In this document: piece after piece, positions 8,374 through 15,475 of the stretch
How positions within the stretch are numbered: the first letter of the stretch is position 1
Layout: each line of letters opens with the position of its first letter
Assembly (NCBI GenBank): GCA_018671775.1
Contig: JABHGY010000098.1
Coordinates: 1-32,444, forward strand
Length of the DNA stretch: 32,444 bases
Direction: 5' to 3'
From: Fidelibacterota bacterium
Lineage (GTDB): Bacteria; Fidelibacterota; Marinisomatia; Marinisomatales; UBA1611
Notes under the pieces: generated by a model
The model's database searches: none
Told to the model about the DNA's origin: nothing
Seen by the model: the letters and a program-made list of their open reading frames with translations, nothing else
Program-made: the position numbers and the translations under genes

Positions 8374-11160
8374 ATGAAGGTTCCTTCACATCGTCTTATC
8401 GATCGTTTGGCTTATTCGAGAGACGCAAGTATTTATCGACTCGTTCCATCCGCAATTCACTGGCCAAAAAACGAAAATGACATTATTCAATTATTATCTT
8501 ATGCAAAACGAAATCAAACATCTTTAACATTTAGGGCAGGAGGAACTTCCCTCTCCGGTCAATCTGTAACAAACGGAATTATAGTAGATATTTCAAAATA
8601 TTGGCAGAAAAGTGAAGTATTAAATAAAGGAAAATCGATTAAACTTCAACCTGGCGTGATTGGAATGCGAGCCAATTTGGCTTTAAAATCATCTTGCATG
8701 AAAATTGGCCCTGATCCTGCGTCTATCAACTCAGCTATGATTGGAGGCATCGTCAATAATAATGCCTCTGGCATGGCGTGCGGAACAGCCAATAATGCGT
8801 ATCACACTTTGGAGTCAATTCGATTTATCCTTGCCAATGGACATGTTTATGATTCGTCGCTTAAAGGGGAATCTCAAAAATTCATGGAATCGGAAAATTA
8901 TCTCTCGCAGGGCTTACTAAAGATTCGAGACCAGATAAAATCGAACCCAATACTCGTAAAGAAAATTAGAGATAAATATCGTATTAAAAATACAATGGGA
9001 TATAGTTTAAATGCTTTTTTGGATTACGATCATCCTTTCGATATTTTTTCTCATTTATTGGTAGGGTCAGAAGGAACGCTCGCTTTTTTATCTGAGGTGA
9101 CATTAAAAACAATCCCTGATCCACCAGAAAAATCAACGGGACTATTTTTATTTGAATCCACGCAGGAAGCTTGCGATCTTGTGCCGCGATTGAGTGAGTT
9201 CGATTTCGCCAGTATTGAATACATGGATTTCGCTTCTTTGCGAACAGTTAAGTATTTAAAAAATAAGCCCATCAATCCACAGGATCTTCCTGAAAATGCC
9301 GTTGGGCTTTTACTCGAATATGAAGACGATTCTAAATCAACTTTACGAGAGCAAACAGAAAAAGCCCTATCGTTTATTCAAAAACAATCTGCATATATTT
9401 CTGGAAGATTCACTGAAGAGGCCATTTTACGAGAAAACTTATGGGATTTACGGAAAGGATTATATCCAACTGTTGGCGCATTGCGGAATCCAGGTACAAG
9501 CGTTATTACGGAAGATATTGCGGTGGATCCTTCAAATATGGGCGAAGCTATCTCTGGCTTATTGACTATATTCAAAAATACAGATACGAAAGATGCTGTT
9601 ACATTTGGTCACGCAAAAGATGGGAATATCCATTTCGTAGCTTCTGTAGATTTAGAGCATTCAAAATCATTAGCCCAATATGAACGGCTGATTGATGATA
9701 TGGCGGAATTGACCCTTGGAAAATTTAATGGTTCTCTAAAAGCAGAACACGGAACAGGGCGGAACATGGCTCCCTTTGTAGAAAAAGAATGGGGAAGCGA
9801 GTTATATCAAATAATGTGTGACTTAAAATCAATTGGAGATCCTGGCAATATTTTTAATCCTGGCGTATTAATAAATAGCAATAAGAAGCATCATATAAGT
9901 AATTTAAAAGTTATACCTAAAGTAAATAATGAAATAGATTTATGTGTAGAATGTGGCTTTTGCGAACGGATTTGTCCCTCAAATGGATTGTCTTTAAGTC
10001 CAAGGCAGCGCATTATTCTGGCTCGTGAAATGGTTCAATTATCGCATAAAGACAAACAAAAGCTCAAAGATGAAATTCAATATGCTTTGGTAGATACCTG
10101 CGCCAGCGATGGACTCTGCGCATTATCTTGTCCAGTCAATATAAATACAGGGAATTTCGTTAAAGATTTACGTCAATTGACTACAGAGCGCAAGCGAGAC
10201 AATAAAGAATCTTTTCTTGTAAATCATTTTTCCTTTTTAGTGAAATCAGTTCGATTTGGCTTAAAAATTGTCAATATTCTGAGCGCAATTAATGCAAAAT
10301 GGATAGAATCTATCTCTCAATTTTTTAATCGAATAAGCAATCAAATTATCCCCGTTTGGACGCAAGATATTTCTCAATTATGTGACGATGATTACAGTAC
10401 AGACTCAAGTGAAAAAGCAGATTTTATTCTATTTACAAGTTGCGTAAATCGTGTTTTGTCGCCCGATGGCAAAAATACGTCTTTGGCGCGCCATTTTTTG
10501 GATATTGGTGATTTATCAGGTCAGAAAATTGTCGTGCCCGAAAATATCAATGACTTATGCTGTGGAATGGCATTTCACTCTCGCGGACAATTTCAGAACG
10601 CAAAAATTGCAATGATGAAAACAATTCAAACCTTATATCCAATTTCACAAAAGGGGACGATTCCTGTGATTGTGGATATGTCTCCTTGCACTTATCATTT
10701 AATCTCGGAAGGAATAAAATTAGAAGGAGATTTGGGCAAGAAATGGAATAAAATAACATTTATAGATTCTGTGCAATTTTTAAGTCAAATTATCTCAAAT
10801 CTCACAATCAATAAATTGAATCAAAAAATTGCAATTCATCCCACTTGCTCCAATGTGAAAATGGGATTATCGGATAAGATGCTCGAGATAGCCAGTAAAT
10901 GCGCTGAAACGGTCATGAAAGCTGAAGAAGATCATTGTTGCGGTATGGCGGGAGATCGAGGTTTACGTTATCCTGAATTAACGGAAAATGCCACGCAATA
11001 TGAAAAAAACCGATTGATGGATTTGGGCAAATTTGACACAGGATATTCTTCTGGGCGGACTTGTGAAATTGGCATGGGAAAATCAACTGGAAAACCGTAT
11101 TTTCATATAGCGTTACTCGTGAAAGACGCATTGCAAAATTCAATCATTAACAACAAATAA
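8374..11160 (+). CDS. FAD- and Fe-S-binding D-lactate dehydrogenase-like protein (Dld-II type)
   Basis: 928 residues with a fixed domain order. The PCMH-type FAD domain (about 20-250) has RAGGTSLSGQSV and LVGSEGTLAF. The FAD-oxidase C-terminal domain (about 250-510) has the flavin-side motifs GHAKDGNIHF and AEHGTGRN. A ferredoxin region has C524, C527, C530 and C534, then C576-ASDGL-C582-ALS-C586-P. Two CCG domains (CCGMAFHSRGQF and CCGMAGDRGLRYPE) end the protein. The Asp in place of a cysteine in the second Fe-S motif fits my recollection of the Dld-II group, which oxidises D-lactate and passes electrons to the respiratory chain. Glycolate or another 2-hydroxy acid remains possible. No lactate permease or glycolate gene is adjacent. 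Confidence 0.85.
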   Translation: MKVPSHRLIDRLAYSRDASIYRLVPSAIHWPKNENDIIQLLSYAKRNQTSLTFRAGGTSLSGQSVTNGIIVDISKYWQKSEVLNKGKSIKLQPGVIGMRANLALKSSCMKIGPDPASINSAMIGGIVNNNASGMACGTANNAYHTLESIRFILANGHVYDSSLKGESQKFMESENYLSQGLLKIRDQIKSNPILVKKIRDKYRIKNTMGYSLNAFLDYDHPFDIFSHLLVGSEGTLAFLSEVTLKTIPDPPEKSTGLFLFESTQEACDLVPRLSEFDFASIEYMDFASLRTVKYLKNKPINPQDLPENAVGLLLEYEDDSKSTLREQTEKALSFIQKQSAYISGRFTEEAILRENLWDLRKGLYPTVGALRNPGTSVITEDIAVDPSNMGEAISGLLTIFKNTDTKDAVTFGHAKDGNIHFVASVDLEHSKSLAQYERLIDDMAELTLGKFNGSLKAEHGTGRNMAPFVEKEWGSELYQIMCDLKSIGDPGNIFNPGVLINSNKKHHISNLKVIPKVNNEIDLCVECGFCERICPSNGLSLSPRQRIILAREMVQLSHKDKQKLKDEIQYALVDTCASDGLCALSCPVNINTGNFVKDLRQLTTERKRDNKESFLVNHFSFLVKSVRFGLKIVNILSAINAKWIESISQFFNRISNQIIPVWTQDISQLCDDDYSTDSSEKADFILFTSCVNRVLSPDGKNTSLARHFLDIGDLSGQKIVVPENINDLCCGMAFHSRGQFQNAKIAMMKTIQTLYPISQKGTIPVIVDMSPCTYHLISEGIKLEGDLGKKWNKITFIDSVQFLSQIISNLTINKLNQKIAIHPTCSNVKMGLSDKMLEIASKCAETVMKAEEDHCCGMAGDRGLRYPELTENATQYEKNRLMDLGKFDTGYSSGRTCEIGMGKSTGKPYFHIALLVKDALQNSIINNK

Positions 11161-11177
11161 ATAAAATTGGAAACGTG

Positions 11178-13463
11178 ATGAAATATCTATCAAAAATACT
11201 CATAATATCCCTAATAACTTTTAGCGCAGTTCATGCAGAAACCATCGCACGAATTATGAAAATGTCGGGGGAAGTGTCTCTTAAAAGGCTAGGACAATCC
11301 ACGTATAACGAAGCAGGTCGCTTGGGCTTAGAAATTAATAACGGTGACGCCATAAAAGTAGGCGCGAAAGGATTTGCAGCCATTATTTATATGGATGATA
11401 AATCCATCATCAAATTAAAGCCGAATACACAATTTCAGCTTATGGATACACGAAGCACTCGCTCCGTAAATATTGAATATGGAACCATTCTTAATAACGT
11501 GCAAAAATCTATTTCAGGGAAAACATTTCGGGTAGAAACGCCTGTAAGTGTGGCTTCTGTAAAAGGAACAGAATTTGCTTGTGTTGTAGACCCATCTGGC
11601 GTGGATCAATTTATTGGTCGAGAAGGATTGTTTGATGTAATGAATCGCGCTACAGGACAAACGGTAAGCGTTGCTGCTGGACAGAAAGCCATATCGGATG
11701 TGTCTGGGAATTTAATGCAGGCACCTGCCAGCCCAGCTGAATATCCCTCAGATCCTGAAACTGAGACCAATATAGAACCGAAAACTGAAAGTGAGTCAGA
11801 ATCTGAGTCCGAAATTGAAACAGAACAAGCACCGCAAATAGAAGAGAGTGTTGAGCCATCAGATGGAAGTTCAACGGAAAATGTGGAAGAAGATATATCG
11901 AAACCGCAAACACAGATTGATTCGACACCAAGCCCTCAAGTTCAAACGCCAGAACCCGATTCAGAAACAAGTGACGATTCGACCCCTGAAGCACCAAAGC
12001 CTTTTGGTATGGGATTGGGCATTGGCTCGGCTACGATTGATGGCGTTTTATATAATCAGCTCGCATTACGTCCCGAATTAAATTTTGGGAAGATCGGCGT
12101 GGGCTTAGATTTGGTTATCTACATCGACAATGAAGGAAACATCAAAGAAGAGGAGTGGGCAAAATTAGGGGAAGAACCAAGTCTAATCTTAGATAAAGTC
12201 ATGTTTATTCGTTATGGCAGTCAGGATGATCCTTTTTGGGTTAAATGGGGTTCACTCAACAATGTAACTTTAGGATATGGTGGACTTGTAAACGGTTATT
12301 CCAATATGATGGAATATCCCTCCATTAAAAGAACAGGATTTCAAACAGGATTTAATTTCGGAGAGATTGGTGGAGAAATTTTTATGGCGAATATCAAGGA
12401 TTATTCTCGCGGTGGTACTTTAATTGGATTACGCTCAAAATATACAATCTCTGAAGATTTTCCGCTCACAGTTGGTGTGAATTTTGTGACGGATGTGAAC
12501 CAGTTTTCAGGCTTAAAAGATAAAGATGAAGATAATATTCCTGATCTTTTTGACGATTTTCCTGCAGATGGAGATTATTCAGTTGATACGGATGGCGATG
12601 GCGTTGCGGATCCGATTGACCCTGATGTAGATGGTGATGGCCTAACGGATTGGATATATCCTGGAATGATTGAAGGAATTGACACGCTTCAACTAGACAC
12701 TGACATTAACTTAAAACCCGCCCCATTCAACTTGGCAGAAAATAAATCTGGTGCAACGGGCTTTGGGCTTGATATCGGTTATCCTATTTTTGCAAATAAG
12801 TTATTTGCATTGGATGTTTATTCTGAGTTTAATATGCTATCATTTCCTGAAGTGGTTACATCCAATGCGGACACCTTCCGCGTAAAAAGATCTGGAACAG
12901 GCATTACTATTCCAGGTGTTCGTGCGCGATTGGCTTTTATTGATTTATCATTAGAATACAGAATGATTTCCGGATCGTTTGTGCCGCAATTTTTTGATCA
13001 AGGCTATGATTTAAATCGCGTAATTACACAATCTTCTGGCGATTCAACCATTGTAAAAACAAAAGATATGATGGTATTTCAAGATTATGACAATCAAACC
13101 ACAACAGCAGGCTATTTCGGTGCAGCATCCTTTCATTTGTTTAACCTCGTTGACTTTGTTGCCTCTTATTCAAATATGAAAGCAGATACAGTTCAAATCA
13201 ATAGTTTTTCCGCTTATATTAATCTAAATACGGAACATATTCCAAAACTAAGTATGGCAACAGCTTACTATCAAAGGAATAATGACGCGAATCCATTTGA
13301 TTTTAATAATCCTTCTGTCAACACGGTGCTTGGCTACAAACTAGGGTATGAACTGAGTGAAGGTGTAAGCTTGATTTGGGATTTCAAACAATATTATCAA
13401 GATTTGGGGAATGGTTTAGAGCCGATTCAACAAACCACCATTGAGACTGCGTTTAGTTTCTAA
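11178..13463 (+). CDS. FecR-domain protein fused to an outer-membrane beta-barrel
   Basis: About 762 residues. The ATG at 11178 is preferred over an in-frame GTG at 11175. A signal peptide (residues 1-20, ending A-V-H-A) precedes a FecR-like domain (about 25-150) with the hallmark VETPVSVASVKGTEFA. Next comes an acidic Glu/Ser/Thr/Pro linker (about 190-270). The following region has alternating aromatic and small residues like beta-strands and ends in ETAFSF, a typical barrel C-terminal signal. Inside it, at about 449-491, is an Asp-rich Ca-binding stretch (DTDGDGVADPIDPDVDGDG) like thrombospondin type-3 repeats. No sigma factor or TonB receptor is adjacent, so a structural rather than iron-signalling role is likely. 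It overlaps no neighbour; the next gene starts 4 nt later. Confidence 0.82.
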   Translation: MKYLSKILIISLITFSAVHAETIARIMKMSGEVSLKRLGQSTYNEAGRLGLEINNGDAIKVGAKGFAAIIYMDDKSIIKLKPNTQFQLMDTRSTRSVNIEYGTILNNVQKSISGKTFRVETPVSVASVKGTEFACVVDPSGVDQFIGREGLFDVMNRATGQTVSVAAGQKAISDVSGNLMQAPASPAEYPSDPETETNIEPKTESESESESEIETEQAPQIEESVEPSDGSSTENVEEDISKPQTQIDSTPSPQVQTPEPDSETSDDSTPEAPKPFGMGLGIGSATIDGVLYNQLALRPELNFGKIGVGLDLVIYIDNEGNIKEEEWAKLGEEPSLILDKVMFIRYGSQDDPFWVKWGSLNNVTLGYGGLVNGYSNMMEYPSIKRTGFQTGFNFGEIGGEIFMANIKDYSRGGTLIGLRSKYTISEDFPLTVGVNFVTDVNQFSGLKDKDEDNIPDLFDDFPADGDYSVDTDGDGVADPIDPDVDGDGLTDWIYPGMIEGIDTLQLDTDINLKPAPFNLAENKSGATGFGLDIGYPIFANKLFALDVYSEFNMLSFPEVVTSNADTFRVKRSGTGITIPGVRARLAFIDLSLEYRMISGSFVPQFFDQGYDLNRVITQSSGDSTIVKTKDMMVFQDYDNQTTTAGYFGAASFHLFNLVDFVASYSNMKADTVQINSFSAYINLNTEHIPKLSMATAYYQRNNDANPFDFNNPSVNTVLGYKLGYELSEGVSLIWDFKQYYQDLGNGLEPIQQTTIETAFSF

Positions 13464-13467
13464 AAGA

Positions 13468-14235
13468 ATGATGAAAAAAAGTATTTTCATATTTTGTTTA
13501 TTAGCAGGATGGGCTTTCGCTCAAAATGATATCATTATATTAAGTCCAAAAGTCGGATCTGTCATTGATGCGGAAGAAAATCAATTTTATGAGATATTTC
13601 CAAAAATAAAACAATTTGTGAGTGCTCAAATCTTTATGAATGAAGATGCACATTATGAGGCTCGGATTGTTCATTTTAAAAAGAGAAAACGGATAACAAT
13701 CACTCAATCAATAACAATGAAATCCTTTGTTGCATTACAAAATTATGTAAATCAACAGCCCTTATTTTCAGACGAAAATAGAAAAAAGAAAGGTATCGAC
13801 GTATTTTATTTACGTGCGCCAAAGATATTGGATGAAATGGAAAAACCTCAATATGTTCAGATGCAAATAGCAAATCATCCTAAAATAAAAGGAACGTTAA
13901 TGGCTTATAGAAATGATTCCATTTACGTTCAAACCCACATTCAAATGGAGAAATTTTCCAATACCGAATTAGAAAGTATTTCATATAGACTTTCAAGGCG
14001 AGAGTATTTATCTTTGAAACCGATTATAAGAACAGTTACGGCCATCATTGGACTTGGATTGAGTGAATTTATGAATGAACAACGCCATCCTGAAATAGAT
14101 TTGAAATGGCATAATCGGTTTTTAGGACTTGTAGCTGGAATGCTTGTAAGTGGTGAAATTTATGATGCATTAGCAACGCTTATTATTCCGACAGAGACAT
14201 TTGCGTTAAGAGAAACAGAAAATAAGAAAAATTAA
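13468..14235 (+). CDS. Secreted or membrane-associated protein of unknown function
   Basis: I do not recognise the family. The paired ATGs at 13468 and 13471 follow the FecR-barrel stop by 4 nt; an earlier TTG start at 13441 would overlap that gene and spoil the signal peptide. The protein is about 255 residues. It has a signal peptide ending W-A-F-A before Gln, a basic soluble middle (HFKKRKRITI, NRKKKGIDVFYL) and two weakly hydrophobic segments near the C-terminus (IIRTVTAIIGLGLSEF and RFLGLVAGMLVSGEIYDALATLII) that could be membrane helices. Close spacing suggests it works with the FecR-barrel protein, which is inference. Confidence 0.72.
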   Translation: MMKKSIFIFCLLAGWAFAQNDIIILSPKVGSVIDAEENQFYEIFPKIKQFVSAQIFMNEDAHYEARIVHFKKRKRITITQSITMKSFVALQNYVNQQPLFSDENRKKKGIDVFYLRAPKILDEMEKPQYVQMQIANHPKIKGTLMAYRNDSIYVQTHIQMEKFSNTELESISYRLSRREYLSLKPIIRTVTAIIGLGLSEFMNEQRHPEIDLKWHNRFLGLVAGMLVSGEIYDALATLIIPTETFALRETENKKN

Positions 14236-14237
14236 AT

Positions 14238-14243
14238 AGGAGG
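14238..14243 (+). promoter_or_regulatory. Consensus Shine-Dalgarno AGGAGG
   Basis: A full AGGAGG lies 4 nt before the ATG at 14248. It stands out because most genes in this window have weak or no Shine-Dalgarno, suggesting high expression of the coiled-coil protein that follows. Confidence 0.7.
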
Positions 14244-14247
14244 ACTT

Positions 14248-14712
14248 ATGCCCAAAGGAAAAGAAGTACAAAACGAAGCAGTTGAAAAGATTGACGTTCA
14301 AAAAGAAATGTTGGCCAGTAAATTTGGAGCATTGATGGATAAAGTTGGGGATGGATATGGAGAGCCGTTACAGACTGAACTCATCAATCGATTAGAACAA
14401 ACCATTGCTGATTTTCATGAAGAAGTGACAGAAATGATTGACACCTTGAAAGAAAATTCAAGCAGACGTCATGAAAGATTAAAAGAGATATGGAATCAAA
14501 AAGAAGATGAGGCACCTGTGCAAATTGATCAAGACCAGGACGAATCTTCTGAAGATAACTCCGAGCCAAAAGAAATGAGCGCTTGGGAAAAACGCTTGGA
14601 AACCATGGAGCATGGCGATGAAGACACAAAGGAAGAAAAGTCTTCATCTGAAAAACCGAAAGAAAAAGAGAAGAAGAAAAAGAAAGGATTATTTGGCAGG
14701 AAGAAAAAGTAA
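14248..14712 (+). CDS. Charged coiled-coil protein with Lys-rich tail (paralogue A)
   Basis: 154 residues, no signal peptide, no membrane helix, very rich in Glu and Lys. Residues 21-74 form a predicted helical module with the signature YGxxLxxELxNRLxQTI, then DxxEEV. It is clearly paralogous to the minus-strand protein at 31609-31962 (25 of 54 aligned residues identical by my count). Both also share a distal S-x-WEKRLE motif (near residue 112 here). This copy alone has a C-terminal basic tail (KEKEKKKKKGLFGRKKK) that could bind nucleic acid or acidic lipids. Its strong Shine-Dalgarno suggests abundance. The family is unknown to me; an adaptor or chaperone-like role is a guess from the coiled coil. 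Confidence 0.78.
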   Translation: MPKGKEVQNEAVEKIDVQKEMLASKFGALMDKVGDGYGEPLQTELINRLEQTIADFHEEVTEMIDTLKENSSRRHERLKEIWNQKEDEAPVQIDQDQDESSEDNSEPKEMSAWEKRLETMEHGDEDTKEEKSSSEKPKEKEKKKKKGLFGRKKK

Positions 14713-14726
14713 GCCGAAATTTAGGG

Positions 14727-15107
14727 GTGACAAAGCGCCCTTTATTCCTATTTTTATTTTTTACAATTCTATTCATGAACCCTATTTCGGGGCAAAAACC
14801 AGAAGCAATTGTTAAAGAATATACATCGCTGAAAAAGCGTGTTTTTAATTATACAAAAATAAATTTCATTACGGAAGAAGGGGAATTTGATGAGTCCATT
14901 TGCACGCTTATCATTCCTGATTTAAAAGAAGACAGTCCGCCTTACGTTGCCATTTATTACAAAAGGGATAATTCTAAATGGTTCACAGAATCTTTATATC
15001 GTAAAAGATTGCGGTTTAGCTTTAAAGATGGCGTGCTGAAATTAGATCGATCTAATTTTTGGGATTGGTTTGAATTATCCGAAATTAAAATTGTTGTGAT
15101 TTATTAA
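14727..15107 (+). CDS. Small secreted protein, probable GTG start
   Basis: 126 residues read from a GTG at 14727, 14 nt after the coiled-coil gene. The reading gives a convincing signal peptide (MTKRPLFLFLFFTILFMNPIS, cleavage near S-G-Q) and a mature part of about 104 residues with alternating hydrophobic/polar beta-strands (ESICTLIIPDLKED, YVAIYYKRDN, LRFSFKDGVLKLD, EIKIVVIY). The Shine-Dalgarno is poor. There are no cysteine pairs or metal motifs. The function is unknown. It is the last gene before the SRP RNA and probably ends the 11178-15107 envelope operon. Confidence 0.62.
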   Translation: MTKRPLFLFLFFTILFMNPISGQKPEAIVKEYTSLKKRVFNYTKINFITEEGEFDESICTLIIPDLKEDSPPYVAIYYKRDNSKWFTESLYRKRLRFSFKDGVLKLDRSNFWDWFELSEIKIVVIY

Positions 15108-15121
15108 TTTAAAGAACAAAA

Positions 15122-15174
15122 TCTCGTAACATTTAGTCGTAGATTTTCCTAAATTGTAGCTCTTTATTACGAGA
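15122..15174. repeat. Nested inverted repeat upstream of SRP RNA
   Basis: The outer arms TCTCGTAA (15122-15129) and TTACGAGA (15167-15174) are perfect; an inner pair TTTAG (15132-15136) and CTAAA (15149-15153) can form inside. No T tract follows, so it is not a standard terminator. It ends 16 nt before the SRP RNA 5' end, where promoter elements are expected, so it may be a regulatory site or an RNA end structure of the upstream operon. Confidence 0.4.
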
Positions 15175-15190
15175 CTTATTGAAAAGATAT

Positions 15191-15459
15191 GGCCGTGCTA
15201 AATGGGGAGTTAGCGGTGCCCTGTAACTTGCAATCCGCTTTAGCAAGATTGATGTCACGAGAAGGCTTTTGCTGAATGGAATGAGAAGATAAAGTAGCGA
15301 TGAAGTTTCAATCTATTGCAATGGCTTGATTATGAACCCCGTCAGGTCCGGAAGGAAGCAGCGGTAAGTAATTCAAATCATGTGCCGATAGAATCTGAAA
15401 TGGAGCTTACTCATTATTCTTGTTTTATGAACAGAGAAGTCAACTTATGATGCACGGCC
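15191..15459 (+). ncRNA. ffs: SRP RNA, long bacterial form (4.5S/scRNA with Alu domain)
   Basis: The signal recognition particle RNA pairs with Ffh to target nascent membrane and secreted proteins. The conserved domain IV is plain at 15334-15369 (GAACCCCGTCAGGTCCGGAA followed by GGAAGCAGCGGTAAGT-type sequence). The 5' part (about 15205-15255, with GGTGCCCTGTAAC and a Cys-rich-looking CAATCCGCT) matches the Alu domain of Bacillus-type long SRP RNA. The ends GGCCGTGC (15191-15198) and GCACGGCC (15452-15459) pair perfectly, fixing a length of about 269 nt. E. coli-type 4.5S is only about 114 nt. dnaX follows 16 nt later, the same order as in Bacillus. Exact ends may differ after processing. Confidence 0.95.
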
Positions 15460-15475
15460 TCATTCAAAGATTATT

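Noticed and set aside
11650-11997. 115-codon minus-strand open frame
   Set aside because: It is antisense to the acidic Glu/Ser repeat of the FecR-barrel gene and results from its low complexity.
14384-14776. 130-codon minus-strand open frame
   Set aside because: It is antisense to the coiled-coil gene and the start of the secreted-protein gene; the composition reflects the complement of Glu/Lys codons.
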